Assembly: GCA_005116965.1 (NCBI GenBank)
Contig: SWDG01000006.1
Span: 357,574 to 391,862, forward strand
Length of the DNA: 34,289 bases
Origin: Nitrospira sp.
Lineage (GTDB): Bacteria > Nitrospirota > Nitrospiria > Nitrospirales > Nitrospiraceae
Direction of reading: 5' to 3'
The notes beneath the pieces are model-generated. The model had not been told where the DNA came from and made no database searches. It saw only the letters and a list, made by a program, of their open reading frames with translations. The translations under genes and the position numbers were made by a program. Below are positions 1 through 9,300 of this stretch, piece after piece (position 1 is the first letter of the stretch; each line of letters opens with the position of its first letter).

Positions 1-137
1 ACCAGACACATCGTGTCTTAGGACTCGCTGAGGGGGAGATGTTGATTCCGTATTCATCGATGACCGGGGATGGGCGGGATCGGGTGTGGGGAGCCATCCG
101 CGATGTGGCCGGCAGTCTTCGCACGGATCTCGCATGA
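1..137 (+). CDS. C-terminal end of EngB/YihA-like ribosome-biogenesis GTPase (partial)
   Basis: Reading frame 3 is open from the window edge to a TGA at 135-137 and gives 44 residues. The peptide contains 'EMLIPYSSMTGDGRDRVW', which matches the G5 region ('SxxTGxGrdxLw') and last helix of EngB/YihA/YsxC GTPases, which assist assembly of the large ribosomal subunit. Only the tail is present, so the GTP-binding motifs cannot be checked, and another TRAFAC GTPase with a similar end is possible. The stop lies 11 bases before the repeat element at 149. Confidence 0.5.
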   Translation, partial: QTHRVLGLAEGEMLIPYSSMTGDGRDRVWGAIRDVAGSLRTDLA

Positions 138-148
138 TCTCGGTTCAG

Positions 149-342
149 CAGGATGCTGAAAAAGTCTGTCAACGTCGTTCTCGCATCGCTCGCCTCGCAA
201 CGTCGGCGAAGCGGGCTCAGAGGCTCAACGTACCGAAGTGTACGCCTCACCTCTTTGCTCGCTGCGGCCTTGTTCGCGGAACGGCGCGTCTTGACGCGCC
301 GGGGCTGGGTGGGTGAGAAGGCTGGTCTTTTTGAGCATCCTG
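149..342. repeat. MITE-like repeat, copy 1 (194 bp, terminal inverted repeats)
   Basis: The element begins CAGGATGCTGAAAAAG and ends CTTTTTGAGCATCCTG. These are inverted copies of each other with one mismatch in 16. The interior has further short inverted segments (gcctc.../...gaggc). A related element with the same ends lies at 32794-32979. It carries no plausible protein and sits between the end of the EngB-like gene and the end of surA. Size, terminal inverted repeats and multiple copies fit a miniature mobile element or a REP/BIME-type palindromic repeat. No target-site duplication was certain. Confidence 0.75.
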
Positions 343-379
343 TAGTTGTCTGGGTATTCCTGCCGAATGGAAACTGCGG

Positions 380-1242
380 CTATCGGTGGGCTGTGCTCGT
401 CTCGTGCTGGAACTTGATCTCGATGTAGGCCTTGTTCTTGAGTTCCACCAGCCAAGACTGATACATGTCCTCGCTCTTCCGCTGATAGACCAGCTCCTGA
501 ACTTCTCGCCGAACTTCCTCGAATTGGCGAAACTGTTTCGGCTTTCTGTCATCCATACGGATAATCTGGATTCCCTCAGGGCTCTCGATGATATCAGAGA
601 TCCCTCCAGGCACTAAGTGAGCGACGGCCTGTTCGATGGTCGGAATGAGTTCCCCATGACGGACTAATCCGAGTCGTCCACCCTGCAAGGCGTTGGCGCC
701 GTCGGAGTAGCGCATGGCGACAGCTTCAGCTCGGAGTCTCCGACGGTAATGTTGCCACGAATATGCTGGTCAATGACTCGCATGAGGAGGAGCTGGTCAC
801 GAACGGTCTGTAGGTCACTCGGATTGGTGATGTTGAGGGGGCTGCCTTGTCGCTTCATCTGTTCAAGGGCTTGCTTTACTTCCAGATCGGACACTTGAAT
901 CTTTTGAGCCTTGGCTTCCTGCAGTTGCAAGCGCCGCTCGATGAGCTTCGTCAAGGCCATGTATTCCGCTGTTTTCAGCCGCTGAGCGAGATCGCTTCCC
1001 TGGTGCTCGCGAGAAAGCCGTTCTTGCTCCGTTTCAAATTCACGCTTCATATCTGACAACATGATCAATTCAGAATTGACGATCGCGACGATGCGATCTT
1101 GTAGCCGGGCCTCGGAAAAGGCCGGGGGCCATATCGAGATCATCAACAGGGCGAGTGGGAATACGAGTGAAACCCACCAGTCTGAATCGACCGGTATCTG
1201 TCTCATGATGCGTTCATCTCGGGGTAGAGAGCTCTGATGCAT
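380..1242 (-). pseudogene. surA: SurA-type peptidyl-prolyl isomerase, broken by internal deletion/frameshift
   Basis: SurA is a periplasmic chaperone with parvulin (PPIase) domains that helps outer-membrane proteins fold. The 5' part (1242 down to about 730) encodes a signal peptide (a better start may be the ATG at 1206), then a SurA N-terminal domain with 'RIVAIVNSELIMLSDM', ending at 'GNITVGDSELK'. In another frame (715 down to 380) the protein resumes inside the parvulin domain with 'AMRYSDGANALQGGRLG', and ends with 'FRQFEEVRREVQELVYQRK' and a normal C-terminus. Roughly 60 residues of linker and first half of the parvulin fold are missing, and the junction near 720-735 is out of frame. 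It is last in the rfaE2-mfd-parvulin-surA run. A sequencing or assembly error is possible, but a missing ~200 bp is more than a simple base-call slip. Confidence 0.75.
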
Positions 1243-1284
1243 GATTCTACACGAAGCGGTGTGTTCGTGGAAATCGAGTGGACG

Positions 1285-2181
1285 TTAACGTTTCCCGGTG
1301 TCCTCGGTGATATAGCGGGAGGCTTCAGCGAAGCGAACTGCGGCATTGGCCCGAATGTCGGCGATGACTTCTTCGAATTGTTTGCGGCGCTTATCGGCCA
1401 GTAATTCTTGCCGAAGCCGTTCCTGCTTCGCTAAATCGGCTTGAATAACGGCCTCATCAAGCGGGGTCAGCACGACCAGGTAATAGCCATGGTCGCTCTT
1501 AATCGGCGCACTGACGATCCCAAGTTTGAGGGTGTGAATGATAGCATCGACCTCGGGGAGGACCAGACCTTTCCGGTAGGGCCCGAGCTCGCCGCCCTTC
1601 GATTTCGTCTTTTCGTCGAGCGAGTAGCGCTGCGCAAACTTGGCAAAATTACCGCCTCGATTCACCTGTGCTTCCAGGTCTTTGGCGGCATATACATTGG
1701 GGAGGAGCATGACCGAGACATTGGCCTTCAAGGGATCCAAAAGCTGGTTGGCGTGCTTTTCATAATAGGCGTCGAGTTCGGCCTGGGTGAGCTCGACCTT
1801 GGATTGGAGCTTGTCTTTCAGCAGCTCGTCGAGAATCAACTGTTCTTTATACCGCTGTGTTTTGTCTCGAATAAGATCGTCTTGATCAAGACCCCGGCGG
1901 CGAGCTTCCTGCATCAACAGCTCTCGGGTGATAAGTTCATCCAGGAACCGTTGCTTACCCCCCTCTTTCTCGTAGCGGGAGCGTGTGGCCTTGGAGAGCT
2001 CGCCCCAGCGTAGATCGAATTCGGTTTGGGTGATGGCTCGTCCATTCACCAGGGCAACGACCGGTTCTTCCTGTCGCTCGGCACACCCCGACATCACCGG
2101 CCCCAAACCGGCTAGGAGGCTGACAAGCAGCCCAGAGAGACAATACGTTCTACTGAATATTAGCAACCGGAAGGGCATCAT
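1285..2181 (-). CDS. Parvulin-type peptidyl-prolyl isomerase lipoprotein (PrsA/SurA-like)
   Basis: The 298-residue protein begins with a signal peptide ending in the lipobox 'VMSGC', so it should be a lipid-anchored envelope protein. A SurA-N-like segment follows ('VVALVNGRAITQTEFDLRW'), then a helical stretch and a parvulin-like domain with 'AQRYSLDEKTKSKGGELGPY' and 'IKSDHGYYLVVL'. The C-terminus is a long charged helix. The frame is open further upstream inside mfd, but the ATG at 2181 gives the canonical signal peptide and a 25-bp gap after mfd. No strong Shine-Dalgarno is visible, so translation may be coupled to mfd. With surA damaged just downstream, this may be the only working parvulin of the operon. 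Confidence 0.85.
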   Translation of the reverse strand: MMPFRLLIFSRTYCLSGLLVSLLAGLGPVMSGCAERQEEPVVALVNGRAITQTEFDLRWGELSKATRSRYEKEGGKQRFLDELITRELLMQEARRRGLDQDDLIRDKTQRYKEQLILDELLKDKLQSKVELTQAELDAYYEKHANQLLDPLKANVSVMLLPNVYAAKDLEAQVNRGGNFAKFAQRYSLDEKTKSKGGELGPYRKGLVLPEVDAIIHTLKLGIVSAPIKSDHGYYLVVLTPLDEAVIQADLAKQERLRQELLADKRRKQFEEVIADIRANAAVRFAEASRYITEDTGKR

Positions 2182-2206
2182 AAGTCGAGGTGCACGTGGA
2201 TTTCGA

Positions 2207-5200
2207 TTACGAGACAATCGCATCCCTTTGGATGGTCTTGGTATCACAGAGATCGAGGCTTTGCAAGATTGCGTTGAGTTCCGAAAAAAGCGAGGGCCAG
2301 TCGCTCTGACGCATCTGGATCTCAAAAGCGATGGGGCTCAGGAGCTTCAGCCGCTTCTTTAGCTGGTCCATCAAGCGGTGGACGGAGCTCTCAGGGATAA
2401 CGGCCTTCGGGTGAAACACAACTTTGGTTGTCTGGTCGTGCACCTCGATCGAGGCCAGGCGAAGGCGTTTGGCGTGGGTCCGGAGTTGCATGACTTCAAG
2501 CAGCCGTTCGACTGGTTCCGGAGGGGGACCATAACGGTCCTGAATTTCCCCATGCAGCAGGGCCAGCTCGCCGATTTGACCACAAGCCGTCAGCCGTTTA
2601 TAGAGGGACAGGCGGTGGTGAGGATCGGTGACATAGTGCTCAGGAATAAACGCTGAAACCGGGAACTGCAGGGTTGGGTCAGGGTCCTCCTCGATCACAT
2701 GCCCCTTCAACCGCTGAACAGCCTGCTCTACCATTTGCATGTAGAGGTCCAACCCAATCGCGGCGATATGCCCCGACTGCTGCTTGCCCAGAAGATTGCC
2801 GGCCCCTCGGATCTCCATGTCTGCCGCAGCGATGCGGAATCCGGATCCGAGTTCCGTGAACTGTTGAATCGCGATCAATCGCTTCTGGGCGTCGCCGGTC
2901 AGTGTCCCTTCATCGGGAATGAGGAAGTAGGCGTAGGCTTGCTCGCCACCCCGCCCGACTCGTCCGCGTAACTGGTACAACTGTGCGAGGCCGAACAGAT
3001 CAGCTCGATTGACGATAATGGTGTTGGCGTTGGGGACATCGAGTCCGGACTGGATGATGGCCGACGCGATCAGGACATCCGCCTCGTGCTTCACGAATTT
3101 CAGCATCACCGCTTCCAGCGGCCTCGCATCCATCTGGCCGTGGGCCATAACCATTCGGGCTTCGGGAACCAATTGGTGCAGCCATGCTCCGATTCGCTCC
3201 ATGGTTTCGACCCGATTGTGGACAAAATAGATCTGTCCTCCACGCCCGAGTTCCCGCAAGATCGCGTCTCGTACGGCCTTGTCGCTGAACCGGACCACCT
3301 CCGTCTTAATCGCCAATCGTCCGGCCGGCGGGGTATCGATGATCGAGAGATCTCGCACGCTCGACATTGCCATTTGGAGGGTGCGAGGAATGGGGGTGGC
3401 GGTGAGCGTCAGCACGTCGATCTGAGTGCGAAGTTGCTTCAGCCGCTCTTTATGTTTGACGCCGAACCATTGCTCTTCGTCGATGATCACGAGGCCGAGT
3501 TGCCGGAACACCACGTCTTTCTGCAGCAGACGGTGAGTGCCGATCACGACATCGACGGTTCCCGCGCCGACATCCTTCAGGGTCGCCTTCGTCTCCTTGG
3601 ACGACTGAAACCGTGAGAGCAGCGCGACGCGCATTGGAAAGGGCGCGAATCGTTCTGAAAAGTTCTCATAGTGTTGATGGGCCAGGAGCGTCGTCGGGAC
3701 CAGCACTGCCACTTGTCGGTCATGTTCCACAGCCTTGAAGGCCGCGCGCATGGCGACTTCGGTCTTTCCGTAACCGACGTCTCCGCAGACCAGCCGATCC
3801 ATGGGCTTGGTCGACTCCATGTCTCGGCCGATGTCCCCGATGGCCCTGAGCTGATCCGCTGTTTCCTCGTACTCAAAGGCGGCTTCGAATTCGTGGTACA
3901 GGGTCGTGGTCGTGCCATACGCATTCCGTTTCACCAGTTCGCGGCTTGCGTAAAGATCGATCAATTCTTGGGCCATTTCCTCGATGTTTTTCTTCACCCG
4001 CGCCGTGGTCTTGGCCCAACTGGTGCCACCCAGGCGATCCAGTCGAGGGATATGGCCTTCGGCCCCGCCGTACCGTTGCACCTGGTTCAATCGGTCGAGC
4101 GGAACATAGAGGGTATCTCCACCGGAGAACTCGAGGATCAGGAAATCGCTCTCGAAATCTTGGACCGACAGGCGCTTGAGCCCTCGATATTTGGCGATGC
4201 CGTGCTGAACATGGACGACGTAGTCGCCCACGTTCAGATCCTCCAGTGAAGAGAGGAAGGTTGCGGTTCTGCTTTTCGGTTGTGGTTTATGGCGGGCGCC
4301 CTTCGCGAAGAGCTCTTCTTCCGTCAGCAGCGCGAGCCGAAGGTCTCCGGAGAGAAACCCCGCCGACAGATCGCCGTGCAGCACATAAAACGGGAGCTTT
4401 CCGGTCCTCTGGCTCGACCAGGCAGACGGGTTCCATGGGTCAGCAGGTAAATCGTGCTCTCGGAGTAAGGCGAGTAAGCGATCGACCTGCCCGCGGCTTC
4501 GCGCGACCAAGACGACCCGGTGTTCGCTCCGGAGTCCTTCTAGCAGGTTGAGAGTCTGGCTGAAGGCGGTGCCCCTGATTCCGAGTCCAATGCTGCCTGG
4601 CGCTTGGGCGGAAAACGAAAACGTTTGATTCCAGGTCGAGTCCGGCGCCGCTAGAGGCTCAAGAGCCAACATGGGCCAGGCCGCGATCCGCTGTTGGATG
4701 CCCTCCCAGGTGAGAAAGAGTCGTTCGGGCGAGGGATATGGCTGTGCCGCATCCCGGTCGACATGGCGGAGATATCCGTCGTCGATCTTCTCCCAGGCCG
4801 TCTCACAGGCCTTCTTCAGCGCCTCTGGTTGATCGAGCGCGAGGAACGGAGCGGTGGTGAGATAGTCGAACAATGTGTCCATGGAATCGTACAAGTCAGG
4901 GCTTCGCCACTCAGCATCCGCTTCGATGGGTACGATTGCTTCCGGGGCCTGTGGAGGTCGAACGAACTCCCGCGCAGGCAACACCCAGCCCTCGTTCAAT
5001 TTTGTGATGGAGGTCTGGGTTGAGGGGTCGAACAGGCGAATGGATTCGACATGATCCCCGAGAAACTCCACACGGACTGGATTCGCGTACGCGGTCGAGA
5101 AGACATCAATGATGCCGCCACGGACGCTGAATTCCCCTGGAATTTCAACGACCGACACGCGTCGGTATCCCAGGCGAAGGAGGTTGGTGACCAACGACTC

Positions 5201-5653
5201 CCGTTCGAAGGCCGCCGCTGTTTGGAAGTGAAAGATCGCCTGCTCGAATGTCGAGTGCGGAATCACACGATGCATGGCAGCGGCGACGGAGGTGACGAGG
5301 ATGGTGGGCGGGTTGATGAGCAGGCGATGAAGGGTCGTCATCCGGTGTGCAATCAACCCGACATGCGGCGCCGTTGCTTCATAGGGAAGCGTTTCCCATT
5401 CCGGGAACCAGGCGAGGTCCTCGACCGGACGACCCATCAGTCCATAGAAGAAGCACAAGTCATTGAACATTCGTTCGGCGGACTCGTCGCTCGCGGTCAC
5501 AACGACCCATGGGCTGCCGCGATGGAGTAGCGCCAGGGCGCAGGCCGATGTCGGTCCGTGCGCTCCGAGAAGGCAGACACGTGCTTTCTCGTGGTCGAGT
5601 GCCGAACGAAGCGGGGCAAGCCAGGCTGTGGGTTGGACGGTGGCTTCAGACAC
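2207..5653 (-). CDS. mfd: Transcription-repair coupling factor Mfd
   Basis: This is a 1148-residue, full-length Mfd, a DNA translocase that removes stalled RNA polymerase from lesions and recruits UvrA. The N-terminal UvrB-like module is present. A CarD-like RNA-polymerase-interaction domain follows at about residue 475 ('NVGDYVVHVQHGIAKYRGL'). The RecG-like motor has Walker A 'GDVGYGKTEVAMRA' near residue 625, a DEEQ Walker B ('VIIDEEQWFGVKH') near 725, motif III 'TATPIPRTLQMAM', and motif VI 'QLYQLRGRVGRGGEQAY' near 895. A C-terminal TRCF domain completes it. The start codon lies 3 bases after the rfaE2 stop, so the two are almost certainly co-transcribed. I see no disruption. Confidence 0.98.
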   Translation of the reverse strand: MSEATVQPTAWLAPLRSALDHEKARVCLLGAHGPTSACALALLHRGSPWVVVTASDESAERMFNDLCFFYGLMGRPVEDLAWFPEWETLPYEATAPHVGLIAHRMTTLHRLLINPPTILVTSVAAAMHRVIPHSTFEQAIFHFQTAAAFERESLVTNLLRLGYRRVSVVEIPGEFSVRGGIIDVFSTAYANPVRVEFLGDHVESIRLFDPSTQTSITKLNEGWVLPAREFVRPPQAPEAIVPIEADAEWRSPDLYDSMDTLFDYLTTAPFLALDQPEALKKACETAWEKIDDGYLRHVDRDAAQPYPSPERLFLTWEGIQQRIAAWPMLALEPLAAPDSTWNQTFSFSAQAPGSIGLGIRGTAFSQTLNLLEGLRSEHRVVLVARSRGQVDRLLALLREHDLPADPWNPSAWSSQRTGKLPFYVLHGDLSAGFLSGDLRLALLTEEELFAKGARHKPQPKSRTATFLSSLEDLNVGDYVVHVQHGIAKYRGLKRLSVQDFESDFLILEFSGGDTLYVPLDRLNQVQRYGGAEGHIPRLDRLGGTSWAKTTARVKKNIEEMAQELIDLYASRELVKRNAYGTTTTLYHEFEAAFEYEETADQLRAIGDIGRDMESTKPMDRLVCGDVGYGKTEVAMRAAFKAVEHDRQVAVLVPTTLLAHQHYENFSERFAPFPMRVALLSRFQSSKETKATLKDVGAGTVDVVIGTHRLLQKDVVFRQLGLVIIDEEQWFGVKHKERLKQLRTQIDVLTLTATPIPRTLQMAMSSVRDLSIIDTPPAGRLAIKTEVVRFSDKAVRDAILRELGRGGQIYFVHNRVETMERIGAWLHQLVPEARMVMAHGQMDARPLEAVMLKFVKHEADVLIASAIIQSGLDVPNANTIIVNRADLFGLAQLYQLRGRVGRGGEQAYAYFLIPDEGTLTGDAQKRLIAIQQFTELGSGFRIAAADMEIRGAGNLLGKQQSGHIAAIGLDLYMQMVEQAVQRLKGHVIEEDPDPTLQFPVSAFIPEHYVTDPHHRLSLYKRLTACGQIGELALLHGEIQDRYGPPPEPVERLLEVMQLRTHAKRLRLASIEVHDQTTKVVFHPKAVIPESSVHRLMDQLKKRLKLLSPIAFEIQMRQSDWPSLFSELNAILQSLDLCDTKTIQRDAIVS

Positions 5654-5656
5654 GTA

Positions 5657-6139
5657 TCACGTCGCGGTTGACCGTATGCGTTGAAGGAGACCGGTGGTGG
5701 AGAGACCGGGAACCAGCGGGATCGTCTTGACGACACCTCCACGAGCTTCAACCAATTCGCGGCCGATGATTTGGTCAATCATCCAATCCCCTCCCTTGAC
5801 CAGGACATCTGGTTGGACGGCGGCGATGAGCTGGCGAGGGTCAGGTTCGTCAAAAATGACTACGAAATCCACGCACCCTAAGGCTGCCAGCACCTCAGCC
5901 CGTTGTGCTTCCGACACGATCGGTCGGTCGGGTGCCTTGTCCAGCGTACGAACCGAGACATCACTGTTGACCCCGACGACCAGGACATCGCCCAGTGCTT
6001 TGGCCGCCTGCAGATACCGGGTATGTCCGATGTGCATCAGATCGAAACAGCCGTTTGTGAACACGATCCGTTTCCTCTTTGCCCGTTCACCGGAAAGCAC
6101 GGAAAAGAGTTGGTCGCGTGGTAACACTTTTGCGATCAT
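5657..6139 (-). CDS. rfaE2: D-glycero-beta-D-manno-heptose 1-phosphate adenylyltransferase (RfaE domain II)
   Basis: This 160-residue protein has the nucleotidyltransferase signature 'TNGCFDLMHIGHTRYL' (residues 28-43, the HxGH motif) and the conserved 'LVKGGDW' (113-119). It matches the stand-alone adenylyltransferase half of HldE/RfaE, which makes ADP-heptose for the LPS inner core. The kinase half is not fused and not in the window. gmhA, another step of the same pathway, lies about 5 kb away in a separate operon. A -10-like TATGAT ends only 6 bases before the ATG, suggesting a leaderless message. It is first gene of the rfaE2-mfd-parvulin-surA unit. Confidence 0.95.
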   Translation of the reverse strand: MIAKVLPRDQLFSVLSGERAKRKRIVFTNGCFDLMHIGHTRYLQAAKALGDVLVVGVNSDVSVRTLDKAPDRPIVSEAQRAEVLAALGCVDFVVIFDEPDPRQLIAAVQPDVLVKGGDWMIDQIIGRELVEARGGVVKTIPLVPGLSTTGLLQRIRSTAT

Positions 6140-6145
6140 GGCCCC

Positions 6146-6151
6146 ATCATA
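6146..6151 (-). promoter_or_regulatory. Candidate -10 box for the rfaE2 operon
   Basis: On the minus strand TATGAT stands 6 bases upstream of the rfaE2 ATG. No good -35 is seen at 16-18 bp. If used, the transcript would start at or next to the start codon, as also expected for gmhA and the CARF gene. Confidence 0.35.
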
Positions 6152-6264
6152 CCGTGCAGATCGTGCTGTCGGCTACATGGAAAGAGGGCTAGTCAACGTC
6201 TGTCGTCTTGGTTCCTGGCACTATTCCGTGACGCGCAGGGTGTTTCAGCAGGCTCTCAAGTCAT

Positions 6265-6295
6265 CACATAACGGACCGATACAGCACATAACGGA
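6265..6295 (+). promoter_or_regulatory. Two 11-bp direct repeats, 20-bp period (operator-like)
   Basis: CACATAACGGA occurs at 6265-6275 and again, exactly, at 6285-6295. The centre spacing is 20 bp, about two helical turns, so a dimeric regulator could bind both on one face. The pair lies 59 bp upstream of the histidine-kinase start and in the gap shared with the divergent rfaE2 operon. No regulator can be named from the sequence. Confidence 0.5.
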
Positions 6296-6353
6296 TGCAA
6301 AGGCCTGGCAAGAGCCTGGCCTGGGGCTATGGGTGTGCCAGGAGCGTGTGACG

Positions 6354-9300
6354 ATGGATGAGGTCAGGACGTTCTGGATCATTGCAGCGGCCAATGTTCT
6401 GCTGGTCGCACCCTTGATCTTTTTTCTTATACGGACATCCTGGCGAGCGCGGACCGGTCGGGTTCTCGCGGAGGCCGAAAGAATCCGATTCCAGGAAAAT
6501 GAGCAGCGACTCCGGAGTATGTTGGAAGCTGAACCCCATGGGATATTGGTCATCGGGCTCAACTACCGGGTGCTTCAACTCAATCCTGCGGGCTGTCTCC
6601 TCTTCGATGCGGGATTTTCAGAAGAGATAGTGGGGACAGATCTTCGAACGTATATCCAGACGAACGATTGTCTACAGATCGAAGAAATGCATAGGGCGGC
6701 GAAGGAAGGCCGGGAAACCTGTGGAAAAGGGAGGCTCATTGGACTATCGGGGCAGGTCCGGTGGGTTGAGGTCACGTTTGTCCCACTTCCAGCCAGTGAC
6801 GGCACGGTGCATGCGGTCCTCAGCGTCGTCCGGGATGTAACAGAGCAACGGAGCGCCGATCGTCGGCAAGCTCTCCAGCACGCTGTAGCCAAAGTGCTCG
6901 CAGGTGCCTCTACGGTCGAGCAAGCGGTCCCCGACCTCCTCCAGGCCCTTGTCGTGAATCTCGATTGGCATGTCGGTCTGTTCTGGCGGGTGCAAGACGA
7001 CCGGCAAACCATTATCTGCACACAGGACTGGGTGGTTGATACCACGATGGTGCAGGAGTTCATGAGAAGAAGGCGGCAGGAGGTCTACGCAGCCGGGGCT
7101 GATCTGCCGGGGCACTGTTGGGCCCGTGGGGAGCCGCTGTGGGTAGAGGACATTGCAAGAGACCCTCTCTTGACGCGTGGGCCTGTGGAAGCGACGGGAA
7201 TGTTGCACGCGGCCTGTGCGTTTCCTATCTGGTTGAGGGCTCACGTCTATGGCGTCATCGAGCTCTTCAGCAGCGAGCCTCAGGCCAAGGATTGGGATTT
7301 ACTGAGAGCTTTGGGCACGGTCGGAAGACAGATCGGCCTGTTCGTCGAACGAACGGAAGTGGAAGCGGCACTACATGAGAACGAAGCCCGCACTAGCTTG
7401 ATTATTGATACGGCTCTCGACGCTGTGATGACGATGGATCATACGGGCCGGATTACCGAGTGGAATGCCCAGGCTGAGCAGGTATTTGGCTGGTCTGCAC
7501 ATGAGGTGATCGGGCGTGATATTGCCGACACGATCTTTCCACCGTCCCAATGCCTCATCTATCGCGCGTATGTTCAGCGGCTTCTTGAACCCCAGGACTC
7601 GCTCCTCTCAAACAGGTTGGTCGAAATGATCGGTCTCCGGCGCGACGGCTGTGAATTTCCAGTGGAAATCGCCATGACACCGTTAGCCGTCGAGGGCTCC
7701 GTCATCTTCAGCGCATTTATCCGAGATATCACGAGTCGGAAAGAAGCCGAGCAAGCACTGAAGGGCTATGCCCAACAGTTGGAGCATATCAATCAGCAGC
7801 TGGATGTCGCCTTGAGGGAGGCCAAAGCCGCCACTGAGGCCAAGTCGTCGTTCCTGGCGACCATGAGTCACGAAATCCGGACACCGATGAATGGTGTAAT
7901 CGGGATGACCGGTCTCTTGCTGGAGACCACATTGACGGAGGAACAACGTGAATATGCGGAGACGGTTCACAGTTGTGGAGACCATCTCCTCACGATCATC
8001 AACGATATTCTCGATTTTTCAAAGATTGAAGCAGGGAAATTGGATTTAGAGATGATTGAGTTCGATCTTCGGCTCACGCTCGACGAGTCGTTGGACCTCG
8101 TCGCAGAACGTGCGTCGTCCAAAGGACTGAATGTGGCGTGTCTCTTCCACGCCGATGTGCCGCGCCATTTGCTTGGTGATCCAGGGCGCCTCCGGCAGGT
8201 GGTGATGAACTTGATGGCGAATGCCATTAAGTTTACCGAACGCGGGGATGTGGTGGTGGAAGTGACGGTTGAGGCTCAGTCGAAGGGCGACGCAATGATT
8301 CGCGTTGCGGTCACGGACACGGGGATCGGGATCTCAGAGGAAGCGTGTGAGCGACTCTTTCAGTCGTTTACCCAAGCCGATGGGGCCACAACGAGGAAAT
8401 ATGGTGGGACCGGACTCGGGCTTGCGATTTGCAAACGTCTTGTCGAGATGATGGGCGGAACGATTGGGGTGATGAGCCGGGTTGGAGAGGGGAGCTGCTT
8501 CTGGTTTACGGTGAATCTTCGTAAACAGGCTGATGGCTCTGGAAGTGCCGATGCCGATGCCGCTGTGTTGGCAGGTCTCCGCATCTTAATCGTGGATGAG
8601 AAGGCCATCAATCGAAGGATGTTGGAGCAGATGACAAAGAAATGGGGGATGCAACCGACACTGGTTCAGAGCGGCTCCGAGGCGTTGGAGGTCCTAAGCG
8701 GTGGGCCTATGCAACCGCAGTTCGACCTTGCCCTGTTGGATGTCGATATGAGTCCGACGGATGGGATCGAGTTGGCACGTGCGATCAAGGGACGACCTGA
8801 AGGAGGCGAGACCAAACTCGTCCTGCTCACGTCGTTCGGTCGGCGGGGAGATGCAAAGACAGCCAAAGAAGCGGGGTTAGCAGCCTACCTGACCAAGCCG
8901 ATTCGTGAGCGACAGTTGCATGATTGTCTTGTCGCAGTCCTCATGCAGCCCCCCGTTAGTTCAGGTCTGTCGGGCACGAGCGACGCACCCCCACTCATCA
9001 CTCGGCACACCCTTGCAGAAACCAAGGCCAAGGTGGATCTCCGTATTCTCCTGGCCGAGGATAACATCATTAATCAAAAAGTAGCCGTTCGCCTCTTCCA
9101 GCGGTTGGGGTATCGAATCGATGTCGTGGCCAACGGGCGTGAGGCCGTCGAAGCAGTATCGCGCATGCGCTATGACGTGGTGTTCATGGATTGCCAGATG
9201 CCGGACATGGATGGCTTCGAAGCGACGAGCCTCATTCGGGAACATGAGGCGGCGGGAACTGTTTCAAGTTGCAAGTTTCAGGTTTCAGACCCAAGACCTG

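Noticed and set aside
5694-6353. Plus-strand extension of the histidine-kinase frame upstream of 6354
   Set aside because: It runs antisense to rfaE2, lacks domain-like sequence and ribosome-binding site, while 6354 has AGGAG at the right distance.
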